The notes: generated by a model not told the origin, from the sequence alone. 64,000 nucleotides of DNA from Macrostomum hystrix (GCA_950097015.1 CATNEN010000038.1:20062001-20126000), one strand, 5' to 3'; counted from the first letter of the stretch, positions 47,501-57,895 are shown. Translations and numbers: made by a program.

Positions 47501-50500
47501 GGCTCTGAATACCGAATCTCAGTCACTGAATACCGAATCTCAGTCACTGAATACCGAATCTCAGGTTCTGAATAGCGAATCTCTGTCTCTGAATACCGAA
47601 TCTCAGTCACTGAATACCGAATCTCAGGCTCTGAATACCGAATCTCAGGCTCTGAATACCGAATCTCTGGCACTGAATACCGAATCTCAGGCACTGAATA
47701 CCGAATCTCAGGCTCTGAATACCGAATCTCAGGCTCTGAATACCGAATCTCAGGCTCTGAATACCGAATCTCAGGCACTGAATACCGAATCTCAGGCACT
47801 GAATACCGAATCTCAGGCTCTGAATACCGAATCTCTGGCTCTGAATACCGAATCTCAGGCACTGAATACCGAACCTCAGGCACTGAATACCGAATCTCAG
47901 GCTCTGAATACCGAATCTCAGGCTCTGAATACCGAATCTCTGGCTCTGAATACGGAATCTCAGACACTGAATACCGAATCTCAGGCTCTGAATACCGAAT
48001 CTCAGGCTCTGAATACCGAATCTCTGGCTCTGAATACCGAATCTCAGGCACTGAATACCGAATCTCAGGCACTGAATACCGAATCTCAGGCACTGAATAC
48101 CGAATCTCTGGCACTGAATACCGAATCTCTGGCTCTGAATACCGAATCTCTGGCTCTGAATACCGAATCTCTGGCTCTGAATACCGAATCTCAGGCACTG
48201 AATACCGAATCTCAGGCACTGAATACCGAATCTCTGGCTCTGAATACCGAATTCGAGGCTCTGAATACGCTAGATCCTAGCCTCCAAATGAAGCACGGGT
48301 TTTACGCACGCCTTTCTATCCATATCCAACGAGAGTCGTTTAATAGGCAAATTGGTTAACTGATCAGTGCCACTGGCTGTTAGCAAGCGCAGGTTCGGGC
48401 TAGTCAGTGGCGCTGCTAGCGCCGATGGCGCTGAAGCAGCAAGATCGACTCCGGTGCCAGATTGATGATCTGTAGAGCTCAGTCGACTCAAACGGCGCAA
48501 AGTCACACCGCCCGGATCCCACCTGGCGTAATTTCTGTCGGCGCCTTTCTTATTCATGCTGTAGTGAGACATTGCTCGATTTATTTAGGAAAAACTCGCT
48601 TTAACTAACTATCCGATAGTTGACTCAGGTAGCTAAGCTAAGGTAAATGGCTAGAAAATTGAAACAAGTTAACACTGCCCACTGCCTAAAATAGAGCCCA
48701 CGCCAGAGATAAGAAATATAAAGCAGGCCTGCGATTGGAGAGTGGAGGCCGATTGGAAAGAGCTCATATTTGTGGCTTATGAGGCAGCGAAATTTCCGAG
48801 TATAGAAAAAAGGGAACAGACTGTATCGAATATCTCGTGCATACACGTAGAATAAGTAATGTGCGAAACGAACTTTATAAATAACTAGCCTCTGCACTAT
48901 CCCCAGATACAACTCACACGTAAAAGTAATTAGCCATTTTAGTTACTATGAATGTTAATAGCTTTTTCTTAACATAAATCAATTAGTGTTTTATAAGTTT
49001 CTCAAAAAACCACACGTTTGTCGAAGAAATATCTAACTTTTTAGATTTAGACTTTTATCGATATGCTACATTGCCGATTCGCTACAGTAACGCTTTACTA
49101 AATTAACGATATGCTACGTTGCCCATTCGCTACAGTAACGCTTTACTAAATTAACTATTTGCTACATTACCCATTCGCTACAGTAACGCTTTACTAAATT
49201 AACGATATGCTACGTTGTCGATTCGCTACAGTAACGCTTTACTAAATTAACGATGTGCTACATTATCCATTCGCTACAGTAACGCTTTACTAAATTAACG
49301 ATTTGCTATTCGCTTCAATAACATGCTAATTAAACGATTTGCTACATTACCTATTATTATTAATCACGCTTTGCTAATTTAATGATTTGATATATTACCC
49401 CTTTGTTACATAAACAAAGCTGTTTAATTTTGGTTATGTATGTCAGATTGCAAATCATGCAATTTTTTTAAAGACAGTCATGCAAATAACAAGCTATAAG
49501 CTGTACTATCGAAAGCAACTATGAACTCTTTGTTAAAAAGAATCTGTTATTCTACAAAAAAACTCGGCAACTTAAAACAAACGTTTTCAAAACAGTCTTC
49601 AAAAAACAGCCTACAGAAAATCCTGTTCGGTGTCTGGCGAGTCGTCAATAAAGATTGGCTCAAGATTTGGCAAATTATTCTTGCCAAAGTCTCTAATGTG
49701 AGTTTGCCTCTCGTCGTATCTGAATGGAAGGCCCAGCCATGAGTATGCTTTGTTGAATCGAATAACGAGCTAGATACGAAATGCAATAATTTAGCCTGCT
49801 ATGTGAGCCCGATTCACGATTTCGAACAAAATTAACTAGCTAGAGTAACTGCCCTTGCCGATTCATACGTGCCTCTCTCTTCTATTAACTATTTATCATC
49901 TCTACTCCATCTTATCTCACCTTGGTCTCATCTATAGCCTGCCTCATCTTTAACCTGACTCATCTCTACCAAGTCTGATTCCTATTATGTCTTATCTCTA
50001 TCCTGTCCCATCTCTATCCTGTCTCATCTCTACTGTGTCCATCTCTACCGCGTTTAACTAATCTCAACTGTGTCTCATCCTTCCGATTCTCATCACTACC
50101 GTGTCTCATCACTACCGTGTCTCATCACCACCGTGTCTCACCACTAACCGTGTCTCATCACTAACCGTGTCTCATCACTAACCGTGTCTCATCACTACCG
50201 TGTCTCATCAATACCGTGTCTCATCAATACCGTGTGTCATCACCACCGTGTCTCATCCATACCGTGTCTCATCACTAACCGTGTCTCATCACTAACCGTG
50301 TCTCATCAATACCGTGTCTCATCACTACCGTGTCTCATCACTACCGTGTCTCATCAATACCGTGTCTCATCACTACCGTGTCTCACCACTAACCGTGTCT
50401 CATCACTACCGTGTCTCATCACTAACCGTGTCTAATCACTACCGTGTCTCATCACTAACCGTGTCTCATCACTACCGTGTCTCATCAATACCGTGTCTCA

Positions 50501-53500
50501 TCACTACCGTGTCTCATCACTAACCGTGTCTCATCACTACCGTGTCTCATCAATACCGTGTCTCATCACTACCGTGTCTCATCACTAACCGTGTCTCATC
50601 ACTACCGTGTCTCATCACTACCGTGTCTCATCACTACCGTGTCTCATCAATACCGTGTCTCATCACCACCGTGTCTCATCACTAACCGTGTCTCATCACT
50701 AACCGTGTCTCATCACTAACCGTGTCTCATCAATACCGTGTCTCATCACTACCGTGTCTCATCACTAACCGTGTCTCATCACTACCGTGTCTCATCACTA
50801 CCGTGTCTCATCTCTACCCTGTCTATTCGCTCATCCATCGTATTGTCACAAAAGTTTAGCGAAATCTTTAATAACAATAGAGACTGCTCGACAGGGAATA
50901 TTTTAGTCGCCGAATCGAAGCTGCAGCATTGAGTCAAACGAGCCTTTTTAAGGCCTTGTGTAACAATCAATATATAGATTAGTTCAACACAACAACAAAG
51001 ACTAGACAATACGCAATATTAAAAAATAGCTAAATATTTAATAAAAGCCACATAAGATTGAGCTATATAGAATATATAGTTACAACAAGTGCACCCTGCC
51101 TACTTAAAGTAGGATACCTAAAATACAACATCAAATGTATAAAAATATCGTAAAATAAATTCAAACTTACTCTCGAACGCGCTGCGGAATAGGCATCTGG
51201 TCTAGGAACAGGTGCTGAGATTTCAGCTCTGACAGGTAGTTCACGTAGGCCAGTTTGCGACCGAATTTGACACTTTAATTGGGTTAATGAGTACATATGG
51301 CTCTACATATGAGTACATATTTTCCTCGCTCTGAGAATCGAACTCCCGACCTCCAGGTCCCAAGTCCGAAGCTTAAATATGAATGACCAATGACCAAGAC
51401 CGAAGCAAATGTTACTCAAAACTTACCTAAGCAGCGGTCTAAACAGAAAGTACAACGCCTTAATCAGCTTAGTAGGATGCACAATTAAAAATGCTTTGAG
51501 ATTCTTCTTATATTTGCGATCGAACTCATTGTAGGCCTGTTTTAGCCAGGCGAAGCTCGGCTTGTTCTTGCTATTCAGGCCGTGATGAAAGTACACTAGC
51601 ACGTAGTCATTTTCAACGTACTGATTCAGCGTATTGATGATGTACTTTAACAGGCGCTGATGATCCAGTGTATCCGAAGGCGGCAGTCGGCAAGCGCTAA
51701 AAATGATCACTTTCCGGCCAAGCCGATCGTCGCCAACCACCTGTAGGATGCCCAACTGGCTGATGTCTTTAAACTCGGTGTCTACCAGATCCTGAGGGTC
51801 CGGGGGAGTCGGCGGGGAGAGATCGGATTTTACACATTTGAGGAAGAGGAATTTTCAGGAAATCGAACTGTTCCTGCACATATCTTCGTTTCTTAGAAAC
51901 GAAATATACTGTTACCAGGTTACCAGGTTACCAGTCTAGATTTCCTAGAAACTACAGCCACTGCCATTAAGGTTACCAGTCTAGATTTCCTAGAAACTAC
52001 AGTAACTGTCATTAAGGTTACCAGACTAGATTTCCTAGAAACTACAGCCACTGCCATTAAGGTTACCAGTCTAGATTTCCTAGAAACTACAGCCACTGCC
52101 ATTAAGGTTACCAGTCTAGATTTCCTAGAAACTACAGTCACTGTCATTAAGGTTACCAGTCTAGATTTCCTAGAAACTACAGCCACTGCCATTACCGTTA
52201 CCTGTCAAGATTTCCTAGAAACTTCAGCCACTGCCATTACCGTTACCTGTCAAGATTTCCTAGAAACTTCAGCCACTGCCATTACGTTACCTGTCAAGAT
52301 ATCCTAGAAACTACAGTCACTGTCATTAAGGTTACCAGACTAGATTTCCTAGAAACTACAGCCACTGCCATTACCGTTACCTGTCAAGATTTCCTAGAAA
52401 CTACAGCCACTGCCATTACCGTTACCTGTCAAGATTTCCTAGAAACTTCAGCCACTGCCATTACCGTTACCTGTCAAGATTTCCTAGAAACTTCAGCCAC
52501 TGCCATTACCGTTACCTGTCAAGATTTCCTAGAAACTTTATTATGTTAATAAGGTTACCATTCAAATTATTTTAAAAGATAAACAGTTAACTGACACACT
52601 TTGCTAAAGAACGTAAAATAATTACTTACTTGGAAACGATGCCCAGTCTATTAGATAACTTTTTTAAATTCACACAACTTTGTAAATAAATTGTAAATAA
52701 CTTTGAGAATCACCTGAGTATTAACTTCTGTTGCAGGTGAACCCAAAGTATCCTCAAAGTCTTCATCTATATAGCCTTCGGGTGTGATGCGACCACCAGC
52801 TGCTGCTGCTGCTTCTACTGTTGCCATGTAGTTTTCATCGCATAGATCCTCTGATAGAAAATTATTGATTGATCAACAAAAATTAAGATTCTCAGCGATT
52901 CAAAAAAGAGATAATTGAAATATATATATTGCAGCAATAATTGCAGCAATAATCTTAAAAATCAATATTTAATTAGATTTCTGATTATAGCTATAGCTAT
53001 GTCAATTAAATAATAAATGTCACATTTATAATAGACAACGGTAATACATTTGCCTGATTTTATACCTTCAACTGTGATTGCAACCTCAGGGTTGTCTCAT
53101 TGTCTGGAAAAAATTAGTCAATTAAAAAAATTTGCTACAACTTTCTAAACAACAGTTCTGTACATACTGCACAACTGAAACTTTCTGTGTTCATCAATCT
53201 GTTAAGTGAAAGAAAACATAAAAGTGTTAATTGCTTAAACTAAAAAGCGCAATTTAGAGAAAAAATATGACCTAATACCAATGAAGCGATGGTCGGTGCC
53301 AAGTGTACTTTTAGTGCAGTAGCTTTCGCAAGGATCGCAACAAAGCTTTGAGAAAAAACTGCTTTGAATATTTCTAGGAATTTCAAAAGTGCAAAATTAA
53401 ACAAGCATATTAGTTTGCATTATTGACAGCATAAAAATGTTAGTGCCCACTGCCCACCAATTTCAATTGCCAAGCGACAGCGAGGCCAGAGAGCCGACCT

Positions 53501-56500
53501 CGGAGCATAAAAACCCCCGTTACGCAGCCCACCCCAAACACCGGGGGTGGGGGGAAGCCGCGGGGGGGGGGCAGGGGTGGGCAGCGTACACAAACGCCAG
53601 TTAGCGCAGCCCGCGCAAACTAGTCATACTACTTAATCTCACCATCATAGTAGTCATAAAAGTCCAAAGCTAGTTTGAAAAGGAGAAGAAATAAAATATG
53701 TTTCATACATAGAAACAATTTTAAGGGATGCTAATTGTTTCACTCGGAACTTTTGAGTCGTGAGTCGTATGTTTCACTCTTAGCAACTAGGCTATGGTAG
53801 GGCAACAATACAATAAGGAAGAGGTATGTAGAGCAGAATGTAAGTAGGACAAAATATATTTGTATTAATAAATTAATATAGTTAGTGACAGTGCATGACT
53901 CGTCTAGCAAAACTAAAACTAAATAAGTACGCATGTATAAAATCGCTATATGAAATAACTCAACACTCAAAAAACACTTTATTAGTACAATAAACATAAT
54001 TGACAGTTAGTAAGTAGACGGGAACACCAATCGGAACTATATGTATTGAAAAAAACAAATCACAAAAATGTGTAAATCAAATTTACTCGTAAATGTTCAA
54101 TGCAGATAGTTCTAGATCAGGGGTAGGCAAACTTATTTGCTGGCGGGCCAAAGAGAAAACCTAAAAGACGACAGCGGGCCGCATTGACTGTATAAATATG
54201 AGATCGGGGAGAGATGAGACACGGGAGAGATGAGACATGGGAGAGATGAGACACGCGAGAGATGAGAAACGGGAGAGATGAGACACAGGAGAGATGAGAA
54301 ACGGGAGAGATGAGACACAGGAGAGATGAGACACGGGAGAGATGAGAAACGGGAGAGATGAGACACGGGAGAGATGAGACACGGGAGAGATTAGACACGG
54401 GATAGATTAGACACGGGAGAGATGAGACACGGGAGAGATTAGACACGGGAGAGATGAAACAGGACACTGTAGATGTCAGAAGGGGCAACGGGTCGGATTT
54501 GGGAGCTTCGAGGGCCGCATCTGGCCCGCGGGCCGGAGTTTGCCGACCCCTGTTCTAGATTATTATGCAAATCACTTAGCCTTTTAATATCCTATAAAAC
54601 AAATTGGTTGTACTGACAACACTTTTAATAATATAAAATGCTGTACACAATTTCATGTACAGCAATAAATATGAACAAGGAACATACTTAACACAGCTAG
54701 ATCACTACTAACTTGGCACAGAATATTCTAAATGTATATCCTTAAGCAAGATAACTTTTTTTTCAGTTACCAAAACATTAGTGTGGCCCGGATTGGCCCC
54801 ACCCCGACATAGTCTATGGCCTAAGCAGGTGTGTAGTGTTACGCAGCTTCTGGACAGCGAATATCCCACCGACCTGACACAACTGAAGCTAGATGCCTAC
54901 ACTTTATTATTACAGCATTATTACTACACTGCATTTTCATTTCATGCAGAGCAAACATTTATGCATATAATTTTACATTCATTATTAATGTTTATCGATT
55001 TTGTATCAACTAATAGTTCTTTGTCAGTCTTACCATTATTAGTTGGCTTTTTTGATTGGGCTGAAAACAACAGCATGAAAGAAATGCATTTTTGTCCATA
55101 TTTATACTTACGAAAAGTGTAAATAAGCAAATTAGATTACGTATTGCACAATTGAAAAAACTGTAGTTTACACCCGAGATCTGAATACAAACACAGATCA
55201 ACTGATCTACAGTTGATCTACTGCTGATCTACAGTTGTTCAACAGTATATCTACAGTTGATCTACCGCTGATCTACAGATGATCTACAGTTGTTCAACAG
55301 TATATCTACAGTTGATCTACCGCTGATCTACAGTTGATCTACTGCTGATCTACAGATGATCAACAGTATATCTACAGATGATCTACAGATGATCTACAGT
55401 TGATCTACTGCTGATCTACAGATGATCAACAGTACGCTCGTATATCTACAGATGATCTACAGATGATCTACAGATGATCTACAGTTGATCTACAGTATAT
55501 CTACAGATGATCTACAGTTGATCAACAGTATATCTACAGATTATCTACAGTTGATCTACTCTTGATTAACAGCTGATCTACAGCTGATCTACAGTACATC
55601 TACAGATGATCCACAGCCTATCTACAGTTGATCTACAGCTGATTAACAGTTGGTCAACAGTTGATCTACAGCTGATCTAAAGTTGTTCTACAGCTGATCC
55701 ACAGCTGATCCACAGTTGATCTACAGCTGATCCACAGTTGATCTACAGTTGGTCTACAGCTGATCTACAGTTGGTCTACAGCTGATTAACAGCTGAACCA
55801 TTGTATAATGATATTATTATTTTGATTTTAAGGTAGGTGTGCTATATAAAAACACAGTAAATAGCGTTTCTTTGGCAGTCAAACAAATAAATTTATTACA
55901 CATAGTAAATTACCATCATTCTCGGTCAGTTCAAGTCCAGACTCGTCGAATTCCAATTCGGGTTCAGTAAAATCGCCGTCAGCATCACCAAAAGCATTAT
56001 TGTTGCTGCCTATTGTGCCACCAGATTCCGAGTGCTGCTGCTGATGCTGCTCTGTAGGATCAAATTATGAGTGCGCTCAATTCAAGCAGTATTACATCCT
56101 GCGCATTAAGTGGGTTAGTTACCCAATCCTGCGTATCAAGTGGGTTAGTTACCACATTCTGCGTATCAAGTGGGTTAGTTACCCCATCCTGTGTATCAAG
56201 TGGGTTAGTTACCCCATCCTGTCTATCAAGTGGGTTAGTTACCCCATCCTGTCTATCAAGTGGGTTAGTTACCCCATCCTGTCTATCAATTCGGTTAGTT
56301 ACCCCATCCTGTCTATCAAGTGGGTTAGTTAACCCATCCTGTCTATCAAGTGGGTTAGTTACCCAATCCTGTCTATCAAGTGGGTTAGTTACCCCATCCT
56401 GTCTATCAAGTGGGTTAGTTACCCCTTCCTGTCTATCAAGTGGGTTAGTTACCCCATCCTGTCTATCAAGTGGGTTAGTTACCCCATCCTGTCTATCAAG

Positions 56501-56907
56501 TGGGTTAGTTACCCCATCCTGTTCATCAAGTGGGTTAGTTACCCCATCCTGTCCATCAAGTGGGTTAGTTACCCCATCCTGTCTATCAAGTGGGTTAGTT
56601 ACCCCTTCCTGTCTATCAAGTGGGTTAGTTACCCCATCCTGTCTATCAAGTGGGTTAGTTACCCCATCCTGTCTATCAAGTGGGTTAGTTACCCCATCCT
56701 GTCTATCAAGTGGGTTAGTTACCCCATCCTGTCTATCAAGTGGGTTAGTTACCCCATCCTGTCTATCAAGTGGGTTAGTTACCCCATCCTGTCTATCAAG
56801 TGGGTTAGTTACCCCATCCTGTCTATCAAGTGGGTTAGTTACCCCATCCTGTCTATCAAGTGGGTTAGTTACCCCATCCAGAGAAAATTAAACTTACGAC
56901 TAGACAT
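35569..56907 (-). CDS. ARHGAP1: Rho GTPase-activating protein 1 homologue (p50RhoGAP; Sec14/CRAL-TRIO plus RhoGAP)
   Basis: Nine minus-strand exons fit in phase: 56907-56898, 56051-55914, 52850-52714, 51791-51427, 51272-51171, 47028-46873, 45380-45229, 43289-43054 and 35736-35569, giving 487 residues (human 439). An acidic, Gln-rich N-terminus is followed by the BCH/CRAL-TRIO domain, about residues 96-250 ([47 protein letters not shown]). A Gly-rich linker leads to FGVSLQHI and the RhoGAP domain, about 310-487. The arginine finger sits in EGIFRRS (333-338); KTFLREL and [10 protein letters not shown] supply further GTPase contacts. The family stimulates GTP hydrolysis by Cdc42/Rho proteins at endosomal and plasma membranes. 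The coding part of exon 1 is only ten bases. The last exon, too short for an ordinary frame scan, lies 7.3 kb from exon 8, behind an inserted LINE. The proline-rich SH3-binding linker of the human protein is not evident. Confidence 0.95.
36254..36420 (+). repeat. 97-bp tandem duplication in the LINE 5' UTR
   Basis: GTACCTCT at 36254 and 36351 opens two copies that share GGTGTCACCCTTTGACCTTA and ACAGGGT. Repeated 5' UTR modules are common in LINE internal promoters; function here is inferred only from position. Confidence 0.75.
36654..38201 (+). CDS. LINE ORF1 protein
   Basis: 515 residues from the first ATG, highly GC-biased. The N-terminal third and C-terminal third are low-complexity (Ala/Gly/Pro/Glu-rich). 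A folded middle (about residues 160-345) includes [29 protein letters not shown] and an [15 protein letters not shown] strand. That middle resembles the DUF4780-like or RRM-like cores of some insect and other LINE ORF1 proteins, a tentative link. No CCHC zinc knuckles are visible. ORF1 proteins usually bind element RNA and chaperone its reverse transcription. The upstream in-frame TTG at 36642 is not a likely start. Confidence 0.85.
   Translation: MASSPSTAPAEDTMVPEAIHAAAPGLAGPATATNAALPNSRDDRGAKRSTTSGAAKRRRRMLAHGTSAPLTKDQAQARGAEGALPRAGAGAGGLVPPAQAPARGGAHDAPRPGSRAKEGPAPIRTAARPEGEAEAEGPVPTADADPEGGDATGQGPGPQATYAAIARRQPAVIITGRDGKRLSSEQLSDICRNIDAMLWQLQLKGEPLAVGASATRESCFVVWPGDAESGRRLLELLPTQSWAAGLEFLRENEPPKTKRHRIFVPAKSVVTSAEDLRRGLIAMNRELPTAGLIVHRTILRPDGTGFTAILGLSEQWTRRYPDGANICIGLWKTKIFAFEADKTRGQTGPTTVPANEGSSDPKAGTGGRAQSSRQKRPERAIAGGSERRPARVTKRRGLLQRASEVVRTAKMAQLRAEMRGGPPGQAPQPRATGEASEVPSSIEQGPSSAPPTAQGAVSAPVEGDSGPGLGAGGGDWAADAVEFPSPARGLGTEEPMATDIDPEEEDRLLAGSPSK
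38214..41918 (+). CDS. LINE ORF2: APE endonuclease, reverse transcriptase, RNase H
   Basis: 1234 residues, uninterrupted. Residues about 1-225 form an APE-type endonuclease ([15 protein letters not shown], ending [12 protein letters not shown]). The reverse transcriptase follows, with [28 protein letters not shown], the [10 protein letters not shown] motif, [15 protein letters not shown] and the catalytic YADD at about residue 668. RNase H begins near residue 938 ([42 protein letters not shown]). A C-terminal CCHC-like knuckle ([18 protein letters not shown]) lies near 1158. Endonuclease plus RNase H places it in the I/LOA/Nimb/R1-like assemblage; the exact clade needs a tree. All catalytic motifs look intact, so the copy may be competent for movement. 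Confidence 0.97.
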   Translation: MMIPGISCLQVNTQHCVAASVNLMRTTERMMPGLVLVQEPWLSKNKPSNIPAGYDCFCMADSVRPRSLIYAAKALNAWMRPDLSNGDICVIQSAHIVPNKLTLVASAYLAGDAPVVSDTLVALCEFARARNFELLLAGDVNSHHTHWGSSKINDRGEELLAFVSGTPLNFCNVGNTPTFDNGRWAEVLDVTLASPGILPRVLGWEVWETESSLSDHRFIRFNIGTPDKKQKPIWRRNVRNTDWPAFSQKLHEGLRDSDPSMAMETTQDLDGVAALLGGAITEAYEMACPLKAYKGKKSAPWWNPELGILRRRAKALQRKLKTSHDPDDKEAYTRAIHEFKGRVRRAKANKWRQYCEGLEGSRPTARVVKALTNDRFSKLSSIKKPDGSITERPEETLELMLGHFFPSVPAHFGPDDHSRGGQGLAQSLVTNDRIVRAAKSFNPFKAPGPDGIYPAFLHEAVKNGRFLHLLCRLLRACIVLGYVPARWHEARVVFIPKPAKGDYRSVKSYRPISLTSTCLKLMERLVLWRLLTVELGRAPLSPNQHAFRAGRSTESALHCIVETLEKAVLGSGFALAVFLDIEGAFDNVIFEAFEKALVSRATHPHLVRWVMYMIRNRHVVAHLEGRVLSAPVLKGGPQGGVLTPLLWNLVMDELLKSTRPDPVLKVGYADDVTAICAGPSAETTRDLIQGFINRAVRWADQCGLRLSESKTVAVMFTSRLRWTIEPLTLYGKNIAMEKQVRCLGILLDHRLNWTPHITTKAKRALAILAQVRRAVGTTWGLTPKNLWWIYTAIIRPSVAYAGLIWASAMSIQKNLEALYRVQGRACRMTLGAPPSTPFEGMNAFLNATPIDIFVKGEAAKSTRRLLDAGVSFQNSRAFSKRSLLPHSDLCLKTLGECGGLTILSDGAPATLLRSHRYKVSIFPRNEVKDCWDDPAVHCYTDGSLMNGKSGFGVCVASGGEVLWTHSQHCGKSSSVFQNEVLAISFCAAELRQRQLAGRRIFFHSDSQAALKALSRCTSRSRTTLDCNTQLNGLAQSNKVELMWIPGHAGLTGNEMADELAKAGAASSLMGPGPESPIPASVVNSSINHWMETQHRRRWSSTLNCRQSRAAVPTPSSNLRKALLRLNRRDLRAVTMALSGHGCFTRHRYLQGHVPEETCPFCCSGRENAEHFICHCPAFTRARLKHLGPAPTPAEACSPENIPQLAHFLRDTGRADFFPAYGEEDRAAEPTDGPP
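42052..42935. repeat. 20-bp minisatellite in ARHGAP1 intron 8
   Basis: About 43 copies of GGAGTCAGTGTCTAGGGGGT, variable at the last five bases. Degenerate copies (GGGTGGGATCTGTGTCAATT at 35925-35975) lie on the other side of the LINE, so the LINE landed inside the array's fringe. Confidence 0.95.
43385..43895. repeat. 58-bp minisatellite in ARHGAP1 intron 7
   Basis: About eight to nine copies of a 57-58 bp unit with TGCAGATAATCCTGAGGATC and GGAAGATAATCCCTATTATC halves, which look like diverged duplicates of each other. Confidence 0.9.
43900..44410. other. Unique sequence between two arrays in ARHGAP1 intron 7
   Basis: No exon, RNA gene or repeat recognised. Confidence 0.5.
44415..45155. 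repeat. 20-bp minisatellite in ARHGAP1 intron 7
   Basis: About 37 copies of CATAGACACAGATCCCACAC, with frequent loss of the ACAC block. Second array of the same intron. Confidence 0.95.
45425..46868. repeat. 36/37-bp polypurine minisatellite filling ARHGAP1 intron 6
   Basis: About 40 copies of a 36-37 bp unit (GAACGGAATGGGAGAGAAAG plus GGGAAGAATGGGGAAGA). The plus strand is nearly all purine. It starts directly after the GTGAGT donor and stops about 45 bases before the acceptor. Frames of 400-600 codons on both strands are artefacts of the missing stops. Confidence 0.97.
47367..48268. repeat. 21-bp minisatellite in ARHGAP1 intron 5
   Basis: About 42 copies of CTGAATACCGAATCTCAGGC plus T or A. 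The 21-base length leaves both strands open for about 300 codons, which is not coding. Confidence 0.97.
48270..48572 (-). CDS. Unexplained open frame, possible alternative first exon inside ARHGAP1 intron 5
   Basis: A 100-residue ATG-initiated frame (starts [20 protein letters not shown]) in the sense direction of ARHGAP1, between an array and unique sequence. Composition is Ser/Leu/Ala-rich and more gene-like than the intron around it, but I recognise no domain. The flanking ARHGAP1 exons join directly in phase without it. A weak internal donor (TGCGTAAAAC) exists near its end. It may be an alternative first exon, a nested small gene, or chance. Confidence 0.3.
   Translation of the reverse strand: MSHYSMNKKGADRNYARWDPGGVTLRRLSRLSSTDHQSGTGVDLAASAPSALAAPLTSPNLRLLTASGTDQLTNLPIKRLSLDMDRKACVKPVLHLEARI
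49060..49345. repeat. 48-bp minisatellite in ARHGAP1 intron 5
   Basis: Five to six copies of a 48-bp unit including CGCTACAGTAACGCTTTACT and AAATTAACGATATGCTAC, decaying to the right. Confidence 0.9.
49880..50820. repeat. 16-bp minisatellite in ARHGAP1 intron 5
   Basis: From 50090 about 45 copies of ACCGTGTCTCATCACT with one-base insertions (TAACCG). It is preceded from 49880 by looser GTCTCATCTCTACC-type copies. The unit is almost the same as the internal repeat of the hAT MITE at 54118. Confidence 0.95.
51320..51390 (-). repeat. tRNA-like SINE-B head in ARHGAP1 intron 4
   Basis: GAGGTCGGGAGTTCGATTCT on the minus strand is a T-arm/B-box sequence preceded by TTTAAGCTTCGGACTTGGGA. It occupies about half of a 154-base intron and is in the sense direction. 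Confidence 0.6.
51905..52552. repeat. 45-bp minisatellite in ARHGAP1 intron 3
   Basis: About 14 copies of a 45-bp unit containing CTAGATTTCCTAGAAACTAC and AGCCACTGCCATTA. Two variants (GGTTACCAGTCTAG and CGTTACCTGTCAAG) are arranged in blocks. Confidence 0.95.
52851..54109. other. Proximal part of ARHGAP1 intron 2 with a G-rich island
   Basis: Mostly AT-rich unique sequence. An isolated GC-rich stretch at about 53475-53615 contains G5, G6, G10 and G4 runs at 53549-53580, with quadruplex-forming potential. Confidence 0.5.
54118..54552. mobile_element. Non-autonomous hAT element (MITE) with internal 16-bp minisatellite
   Basis: Terminal inverted repeats CAGGGGTAGGCAAACT and, at the right end in reverse, CAGGGGTCGGCAAACT flank 435 bp. 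The flanks TTCTAGAT at 54110-54117 and 54553-54560 are a perfect 8-bp target duplication fitting the hAT nTnnnnAn preference. The interior at 54205-54465 is about 17 copies of GAGAGATGAGACACGG. No transposase is encoded. Confidence 0.93.
55195..55797. repeat. 11-bp minisatellite in ARHGAP1 intron 2
   Basis: About 50 loosely conserved copies of GATCTACAGTT / GATCTACAGCT, containing many TGATCTACA/TGATCAACA variants. Confidence 0.93.
56085..56882. repeat. 30-bp minisatellite filling ARHGAP1 intron 1
   Basis: About 26 very uniform copies of a 30-bp unit (CTATCAAGTGGGTTAGTTAC plus CCCATCCTGT). It occupies nearly all of the 846-base intron and begins about 15 bases after the GTAAG donor of the ten-base coding exon. 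Confidence 0.97.
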
Positions 56908-57595
56908 CTTCAATTAGATATTGGATCGCAGAGTGCTCCTAGATCATGGACTATTGTTAAGCTGATAGGATGTGTGGTTTTAAGCAGCAGTTAATCTGTG
57001 ACAGCAATTAAGCAAATTTAGCTCCGGCTTATAACTGGTCGGTCTGTAAGAAAGGTTTAGTTTATATTTAGTTATATTCAATAATGAAAGTCTATCAGAG
57101 TCTCATTGCTGCTATAAGTATGTCGTTTAACAGAAAAAATGCAAACTTGCTAGCGACTATACTTAGCTCGCAATTCCTCATATCAGAGTGTATATCAATT
57201 AAAGTTTTCTAACTAACTTGCCCACTTTAAGACACTTATAAGAGCTGCACTAGAAAAATGTTGAAAGAATGATATAAGGAATCGCGTTTGTATATTAGTA
57301 GAATTATAAACACAGAACCGCAACTTATTTAAGTATTCAGTATAAATGTACTGTAGGGTATGAGGGTTGAGCAAAATGCAACTCTATAGCTAATACAGAC
57401 ACCGTATATACCCATTAATACTGAAATGCTTATGTTTCTTATTCCCTTGAAATAGTATTTTAATGCGCCTTTTTATACATTACTATTTTACGAGGTATCT
57501 TACTACTATTAGTATTGTAGTAGAATCTAATACTTACTTACTTCAAAAACTGAATCTGAATCCTTAATGGCTGATTTACACTAACGGCTTTTTCA
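56908..57595. other. ARHGAP1 upstream flank
   Basis: No gene. The ARHGAP1 promoter or a trans-splice acceptor should be here; TCTAATTGAAG directly precedes the start ATG. Confidence 0.45.
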
Positions 57596-57596
57596 A

Positions 57597-57895
57597 GTGA
57601 TCGAGACGATTGCTCAGGTGATTAAGATTATTACTAGGGTAATTAAAATTATTACTCATGTCATTAAGAGGATTACCTAGGTAATGATTAAGAAGATTAC
57701 TCAGGTGATGATCAAGAAGATTACTCAGGTGATGATCAAGATTACTCTATTGATTAAAATATTACTCAGGTGATAAGATGATTACTAAGTTAATTAAGAT
57801 GATTACTCAGGTGATTAAGCTTTATTACTCAGGTGATTAAGCTTTATTACTCAGGTGATTAAGTTTTATTACTCAGGTGATTAGGATAATTACTG
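57597..57895. repeat. Degenerate 20-bp minisatellite
   Basis: About 14 imperfect copies of GATTACTCAGGTGATTAAG with spacing changes, upstream of ARHGAP1. Confidence 0.85.

Noticed and set aside
47299-48359. 300-codon frames with seven-residue periodicity on both strands
   Set aside because: Product of a 21-bp array; the true ARHGAP1 exons splice across it in phase.
54781-55122. 113-codon plus-strand frame in ARHGAP1 intron 2
   Set aside because: Hydrophobic, AT-driven composition with no recognised motif and opposite to the host gene; treated as chance.
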